Positions 60,001-64,000 of a stretch of 64,000 nucleotides of DNA are shown here, in pieces. A model generated the notes under the pieces. The model was not told the origin of the DNA. It made no database searches and was given only the letters and a program-made list of their open reading frames with translations. The translations under genes were made by a program, and so were the position numbers. Position 1 is the first letter of the stretch. Each line of letters begins with the position of its first letter. Source of the stretch: Nereocystis luetkeana (taxonomy: Eukaryota > Sar > Phaeophyceae > Laminariales > Laminariaceae); NCBI GenBank assembly GCA_031213475.1, contig JARUPZ010000030.1:6255661-6319660 (forward strand), given 5' to 3'.

Positions 60001-61827
60001 GATGGGGTCGGTGGCGGGGACGGGAGTACGGGTGGTAGTGGTGGTAGTGGTGGTGGTGGTGGTGGTGGCGTGCCTCTGTCGCGTGAGCTTGTGCCCGCGG
60101 GCCTTCTCCTGGCCAATCAAATTGCGGCACTGACGCCAGCTTTGTACGGTGGCATTTCTTGTTTCGCTTCGGGGCGCCTCATGATTGGTCGGCTGGGAAA
60201 TAGATTGAACCCATGCGATATTTTTCACGGGGTACGTGGGATATTTTGTGGCGGTCAGTAGAGGCATGGGGCGCGCACGCGTCCGTCGAATTGGTGTTAC
60301 TCCTTTGGCAAAGACGCGCACCCTTTTGCCATCGGCTGGGTGCGTTTTGACCGCCGTCTATCTCGATTTTGGCTCATTTGCGTAATTAATGTTGTTCGTT
60401 TCTCGTGTTACTCCAACTGTTAAGACGCTGCGTGTCGCCGCTGATCTTGGTTTGCTCTTAAACACCTCTCTTGTGTTTCTGCCGACGGTTAGAGACGATT
60501 GTCGCTGATCTTGGTATCGGTCTGCTTGCTCTCTTTGTGCCTGTCTGTCGGTCTGTATGTTTCACTCTTCCGCTCTGTGTCCTCACCTCCGTCTCGACCT
60601 CTTGCCTGCTCTCTTTCTCTCCCCTTTTGTCGACTTGTCTGTTGTGTACCCGTTTGGCCGGCGTATCTGCGCGTCTTCGTGAACAGTTAGAGGGTGCGAT
60701 GAAGCCATCTCAACACGCGGGACTTGTGTGCTCGGTGGAGCCGCCTTACAGTATCGCACACGTCAACGCGGCGTGGACGGCTCTCATGGGACACTCGCTC
60801 GAGGATGTCAAGTTCTTTCCCTCCTCCCTGATGAACGTAAGTGCGACGCCTCTTGAATGCTGTTGTAATCGTGTGATCGTTGCCTCAAGCGTAATCTTGG
60901 AAATTCTACTCTGCTCGTGTTACTGTCATCGGTTGCCGTTGCGTTTGCTGCTTTGTGTAGTCGGTGCTCCATGAAAAGTTGGGTGCTAAACAGCACTGCG
61001 ACTAGTCGATTAACGTTGCTCCATTAATGTAGCTGCTGCTCTGCCTGTGCTGTAGTCGGTGCCTTGCGAGAAATTAAACCCTAAAGGACAGCACTGCCGT
61101 TTTGAGGGCAATTACTTGAAGTATGACTCAGATATACCTATCGTATCTGTACTGTGCATCACTAAAAGGGTTGAGCGCTTGTCGGCTTGCTGCTGGTACC
61201 GATTCTTGTTGGCAGAGCGGGGCGATCGCGGCACGGTATGCTTACCACCCTGTTGCTTGGTCGCTCGAGCTCTGTTGATACCACTGCTGCGATTGATCGC
61301 AGTATTTCAGCCTTTGTATCACCGGCCACGAAAGCAAAATAAGACGTGAGAGGGTTCACAGAAAGACGGCTCCGTTAAGCTTTACCTTTGTTTCGCGGAT
61401 GCCTGTACGCATCTTCCTGTTATTTAGGGAAGAACATTTATGCTGCTGCTTCTGCTGTCAATCCATCGAGCCGAAGCCTCTGTATCACCTGTTTCTCTTC
61501 CGGGCGGAAAATCCGTTCGAGGATATATTCTAACGAATATCTTCCAATCGCACCTGTGAGCAGGGGCCACCTGAGGCAAACAACGGCGGCGAGCTAGACG
61601 CCTTACTGCACGCGTGTTTAGGCTCCAGCCCGAAGAAAGCAGGAATGGGAGACGTGCGCGTCATCACGAGAGATATGCGCCACCTTACGGTGTTCATACA
61701 GGCCTACCCGTTGGGGACGCCGGAGGACGGCATGACGCACATGGTGCTCATCATGGAAGAGGTGCCCGTTTGCGCGCCCCTGCCTCTGCCTCAGACAGGT
61801 CGGTCCTCGTGGCTTGCTGGCGTGTAA
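45698..61827 (+). CDS. bZIP-PAS transcription factor (stramenopile type)
   Basis: Eight exons: 45698-46372, 56178-56328, 56768-56914, 57846-57962, 59341-59394, 59750-59953, 60687-60836 and 61561-61827; downstream phases all agree. Exon 1 codes an acidic, Ser/Ala/Gln-rich N-terminus (DDGDAPDDFLEKLRDLEW). The DNA-binding basic region is formed across the first junction: DADKQRAS + RDRNREHARNTRIRKKQYL, then a leucine-zipper-like helix. A conserved central region follows (AEELSPHAWACVLDDDF, ITGVDGMIQDTASFAVF, SGMLRATFSPDNR-like, LIFDVMGFMQQLQ). The PAS domain follows (GLVCSVEPPYSIAHVNAAWT, GHSLEDVK, HLTVFIQAYPLG). The LOV photosensor motif NCRFLQ is absent, so it is not an aureochrome. It presumably regulates transcription in the nucleus; ligand and targets are unknown. 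In exon 1 the upstream and downstream frames disagree across poly-G tracts at 46251-46264 and 46272-46283. The acceptor at 61561 could be three bases later. Intron 1 is 9.8 kb. Confidence 0.85.
46816..46872. repeat. (CTG)n microsatellite
   Basis: About 16 near-perfect CTG units in the transcribed strand of the bZIP-PAS gene, just after the first exon. Confidence 0.95.
46994..47974 (-). mobile_element. hAT-superfamily DNA transposon, short form
   Basis: The ends CAGTGATGTGGGTTACCGCG and, on the other strand, CAGTGGTGTCGGTTACCGCG are inverted repeats of hAT type. The 8-bp flanks CTGTAAAT (46986-46993) and CTCTAAAT (47975-47982) are a target duplication with one difference. At 981 bp it is far too short for a full transposase and carries only an N-terminal coding part. 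Confidence 0.88.
47130..47669 (-). pseudogene. Truncated hAT transposase: BED finger and start of the core
   Basis: One open frame of about 180 codons on the minus strand. It has a BED-type zinc finger (VRCKACSKKFTPTKGRLAAHF ... DRCPNPC). A segment typical of hAT N-terminal regions follows (LDTDAAYARFVFATGQSSG, NIYFKDFVAAVRANPSW). The catalytic RNase-H-like core and C-terminal dimerisation region are absent. An upstream frame on the same strand (MEEGGSSSWGSLVAQTAG, from 47760) may be the former N-terminus separated by a frame change or intron. It could bind DNA but could not transpose by itself. Confidence 0.8.
48425..48492. repeat. 24-bp tandem repeat, three copies
   Basis: TACTGTACTCGTATGTCTTG recurs three times at a 24-bp spacing, followed by CCA. 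Each unit contains TACTGTA. Confidence 0.9.
48495..48700. repeat. Degenerate tandem repeat with GACCGACCACAC core
   Basis: About three imperfect units of 65-75 bp, each with CGACCACAC, CTCGGGCCTCG, GCTGCTGTGTACCTCG and TCGCTCC-like parts. Confidence 0.75.
48960..50080 (+). repeat. Duplicated block A, copy 2
   Basis: Collinear with 35090-36260 and in the same orientation. Here block A is followed immediately by block B, which is not the case at the other locus. Homology is clearest from about 49150 on. Confidence 0.85.
51851..53311. mobile_element. TA-flanked inverted-repeat DNA transposon with cargo coding region
   Basis: 1,461 bp. The left end CAGTACAGGACACC-A-AATAAG and the complement of the right end CAGTACAGGACACC-T-AATAAG match at 26 of 27 positions. 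TA lies on both sides (51849-51850 and 53312-53313). Block B copy 1 at about 30240-30255 shows the empty site (GGCCAATATGCCG) with a single TA. TA duplication with CAG/CTG termini fits a Tc1/mariner-like element. AATAAGAAA-type words recur near both ends. No DDE/DDD transposase is recognisable, so it is probably non-autonomous. Confidence 0.87.
52158..53244 (+). CDS. Unidentified coding-like cargo inside the TA transposon
   Basis: Three overlapping plus-strand frames look partly protein-like. 52158-52364 has PSDEHDEEETEGADTGRVRR. 52292-52873 has GLGWVKGSITRRAQVRTRQ and CVTLSKTLPLGKYTAVDEA. 52660-53244 is Gly/Glu/Asp/Ser-rich and ends RKGKGRKRKRYSS then an NIRNGISEKKA tail. The middle frame looks most like folded protein. 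Whether they are exons of one gene or decayed remains is unclear. I do not recognise a family; no catalytic motif of a transposase is visible. Confidence 0.35.
54018..54073. repeat. (TA)n run followed by poly-T
   Basis: TATATA runs of more than 40 bp interrupted once, then a run of T. They lie directly beyond the right edge of duplicated block B. Confidence 0.9.
54547..54887 (-). mobile_element. tRNA-derived SINE family A, minus-strand copy
   Basis: Reading the minus strand: head GGTCGCCCCGGTGGTTCAAG with an intact GTGGTTAACC, box B GGGTTCGAGCCCCAGG, body, then an A-rich tail (poly-T at 54547-54557). It is close to the copy at 44905-45249 over its whole length. Confidence 0.87.
57587..57685. 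mobile_element. 99-bp TA-flanked MITE (CGGGGG family)
   Basis: Begins CGGGGGACCATAGTTAATAG and ends ATGGCCCCCCG, flanked by TA at 57585-57586 and 57686-57687. The inner part TTAAATATATAGGTTTTTGTG is shared with the copy at 33876. In bZIP-PAS intron 3. Confidence 0.9.
58560..58838. mobile_element. GGACAGATC-family MITE, copy d (most intact)
   Basis: Begins TCGGACAGATCATCTACA and ends ATCATGATCTATCTGTCCAA, so the termini are inverted repeats. About 275 bp, in bZIP-PAS intron 4. Internal landmarks match the copies at 11385, 12120 and 25955. Confidence 0.78.
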
Positions 61828-64000
61828 CTGCTTCACGTTTGTTGGGAATGGGGATTCGCGGTCGATGGAATGGGACCGGGAGGCGTGTCGCTCCGTCTGT
61901 GTTGTCTCTAGGGGTTCTGTGGCGCCCCGTTCCGGATGGCTTCTTGAAACAAAATGGACAACTCAGATTGTGTGCTTTTACGAGATGAACTGTGAGTCGT
62001 TTTCTTGGAGCGCGTGAATCGTTTTGGTTTAGTTGTTTTGGGAACGATCCGTTTGTTCGCTGGCCTCTGATTTCCGCTCCTCTGCCGATCCGGCGTCGCA
62101 GGCTAATATACTGTAATTATGCGGCATCGTTCCTCTCCCGGGGCCTTTACCCCAATGTTTGTGCTACCCCCCCCCTGTACATTATGTATGGGTTGGGTTG
62201 ACATCGGTTGACTACGACACTGTAAAACATGCCGCTCACTACGTGAGCTAGACAACCAGGGTACCTTCTTTTTTCGTTTTTTGGCGGTCGGTCGCAGCTG
62301 GCGATCGAGTTAGATCTTTTGCGCGGGGTGGAGAACCTTTACTCCGCACAAGGGGAATGATCGTATCACGCACTGGTAGTGTTTATGGTAGGACACCCAC
62401 GAGCAGTCACATACAACAGCCCCATTCCGGTCTTTCCAAGTGGCCGCACTAAAAAAGTTAATGAACTAATGGAAGTTGCCATCCATATGCAAGTCCGCCT
62501 CACAAGCGCTTCTTCGTAGGATGCAACTGACCCTTCATGCGGCTCGTCGACAACCTCACGGCGCTTCGCGCTTGGTGCAAGCAATGTCTGTCTGATGGGT
62601 GAAACTCCGACGTGCTCCGTTCCGGTATTGTAGGGATGCGACGGTCTATGGTCACACGACTACGGCCATGACTGATATCGAATACCCCCCCCACTACGTG
62701 AGCTAGACAGCCAGGGTACCGCTTCTTCTTTTTTTTTTTGGCGATCGCCCACAGCTGGTTGTCGAATTAGATCATTTGTGCGAGGTAAAGAACCTTTACT
62801 CCGCTCAAGGGAATTGATCGTATCACGTAGTGTTCAAGGTAAGGCACCCAAGAGGCAGTTACATAGTACTCCCATTGCTGTCTCTGGAAGTGCCTACACC
62901 GGAAATCAAATTAACTTATTGAAGCTGTCATCCATATGCAAGTCCGCCTCACAAGCGGTTCTTAGTAGGATGCAGCTCGCCCGTCATGCGACTCTCCGGA
63001 CACCTCACGGCGCTTCGCGCTTGGTGCAAGCAAGCAATGTCTGCCTGGTCGGTGAAAACCCGACATGCTCCGTCCCGGCATTGTAGGGATGGCGAGGGTC
63101 TATGACCATACGACTACGGCCATGCATGAGATCGAGTACATCTCTCCTACCGAGTACCCCCCCCCCCCCCCCCCCCCCAACCCCTTTCCCTCACCAGCCC
63201 TTTTTGCCCTTTCAATGTCTCGCCCGCCATGATACCTACGATGTGATACAGCATCGGGGATGGCAGGCTTGGAATTGTTTCCGTTTGTCTAAACAGGGAG
63301 ATAAAGAGGAGGTTACAAGCTGGTCCATCGAGGAGAGCTTGGAATGGACAGGGCGTCTTTTCCCCAGCTATACACAGTCGTTGTTGCTGCTGCAGCAAGT
63401 ACTTTGTACCTGGTATATCATTTCGAAGAGTTTGCCGACGGCCATCTTTGGTATTTTTTCTGCTTCGCGTGAGGAAAAAATATATAAATATATTCAATCA
63501 CGCGCACCTTGTCCCCTACATTCGGTCGATTGCTCTGTCGATTTTTCGTGAAGTGTTCCGTGGCTCCGCGCGGTATTTTTGTATTGAGTGTACCGATATG
63601 TCAGGCAACGTTCGCCGGTGTTGCTGCTGCAGTCGTGTGTGGGTGACAACAAGGCGTTTTACCGCTTGGTGGTGGTGTGGTTGTTGTTTGGTGCTGTTGT
63701 TTGGGGTTGCCAGGGGTGCACGGAAAGAAGAGAGAACGATGTCACACTCACGACGATGTCGGAGTTGAGAGTGAAACAGCGGGTTGAGATTTTTGCCAGA
63801 AGTTGAAAGCCACATATTTTTTAGTCTTTGTTTTACCTGATTTAAGTATAACCCCCTTGTATAAAACTAAAAAGAGCTAAAAAAGTGGGACGCCATTTTT
63901 TTTTTCGTGTTCCTTGGTGTTGTTTGTTTCGAGAGGGACGCCTAGTTTTTGGGCAGGGGGCGTATGCCTGGGAAGCCGAAGGGCTCAAGAAAATATATTT
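61828..64000. other. Downstream intergenic region, no gene recognised
   Basis: After the bZIP-PAS stop codon there is about 400 bp of unremarkable sequence that may include its 3' untranslated region, then the tandem repeat pair at 62220-63165, a C18-type run near 63158-63178, and about 800 bp in which I see no conserved coding or RNA signal. Confidence 0.55.
62220..63165 (+). repeat. Tandem pair of the edge repeat family (about 470 bp each)
   Basis: Two units start at CACTACGTGAGCTAGACA (about 62236 and 62691) and share GAACCTTTACTCCGC, ATGCAAGTCCGCCTCACAAG, CTCACGGCGCTTCGCGCTTG and GCATTGTAGGGATG in order. They are inverted relative to the copy at 720-1235. No coding capacity. Confidence 0.82.

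Noticed and set aside
45698-61827. Aureochrome (bZIP-LOV photoreceptor)
   Set aside because: The PAS region lacks the flavin-binding cysteine motif NCRFLQ, and the conserved middle region is that of bZIP-PAS proteins.

Overview
This is eukaryotic nuclear DNA. It holds four intron-rich protein genes set in long stretches of repeats. The genes are recognisable only after joining exons by reading-frame phase, because most open frames in the window are noise or antisense shadows. The best guess for the organism is a photosynthetic stramenopile, most likely a brown alga. That rests on a bZIP-PAS transcription factor of the type known in stramenopiles, a UDP-xylose synthase, balanced base composition, GT-AG introns of 0.3 to 10 kb, and dense CAG/CTG microsatellites. 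No database search was possible, so the assignment is an inference.

Layout. 1-5.46 kb: no gene recognised; one dispersed repeat family and a tandem duplication. 5.46-8.08 kb (minus): TIPIN/Swi3-type replication-fork protection protein, two exons. 8.37-18.13 kb (plus): Nup35/Nup53-type nucleoporin, five exons, sharing a short head-to-head promoter interval with TIPIN. 18.1-19.0 kb: minisatellite that begins in the last codons of the nucleoporin gene. 19-23 kb: intergenic. 23.0-44.5 kb (minus): UDP-glucuronate decarboxylase (UDP-xylose synthase), ten exons giving about 341 codons across 21 kb; one intron is GC-AG. 44.5-45.7 kb: divergent intergenic interval with a SINE. 45.7-61.8 kb (plus): bZIP-PAS transcription factor, eight exons, with a 9.8 kb first intron. 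61.8-64 kb: tandem copies of the repeat family also seen, inverted, at the left edge.

The introns carry several element families: a hAT element with terminal inverted repeats and an 8-bp target duplication; a 1.46 kb TA-flanked inverted-repeat transposon whose empty site survives elsewhere in the window; 99-bp TA-flanked MITEs; TTAA-flanked piggyBac-like MITEs; a second MITE family of about 280 bp; two tRNA-derived SINE families; a miniature LTR element (TRIM); and two large duplicated blocks.

The most interesting signal is a set of very short words (TA-CCWGG-TA, TA-CTGCTG-TA, TA-TTAA-TA and relatives) scattered at high density. Where the window holds two copies of a repeat, several copy differences are exactly such a word inserted at a TA, duplicating the TA. 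They look like excision scars, or micro-insertions, of TA-targeting transposons. The four genes have unrelated housekeeping or regulatory roles and do not form a functional cluster.
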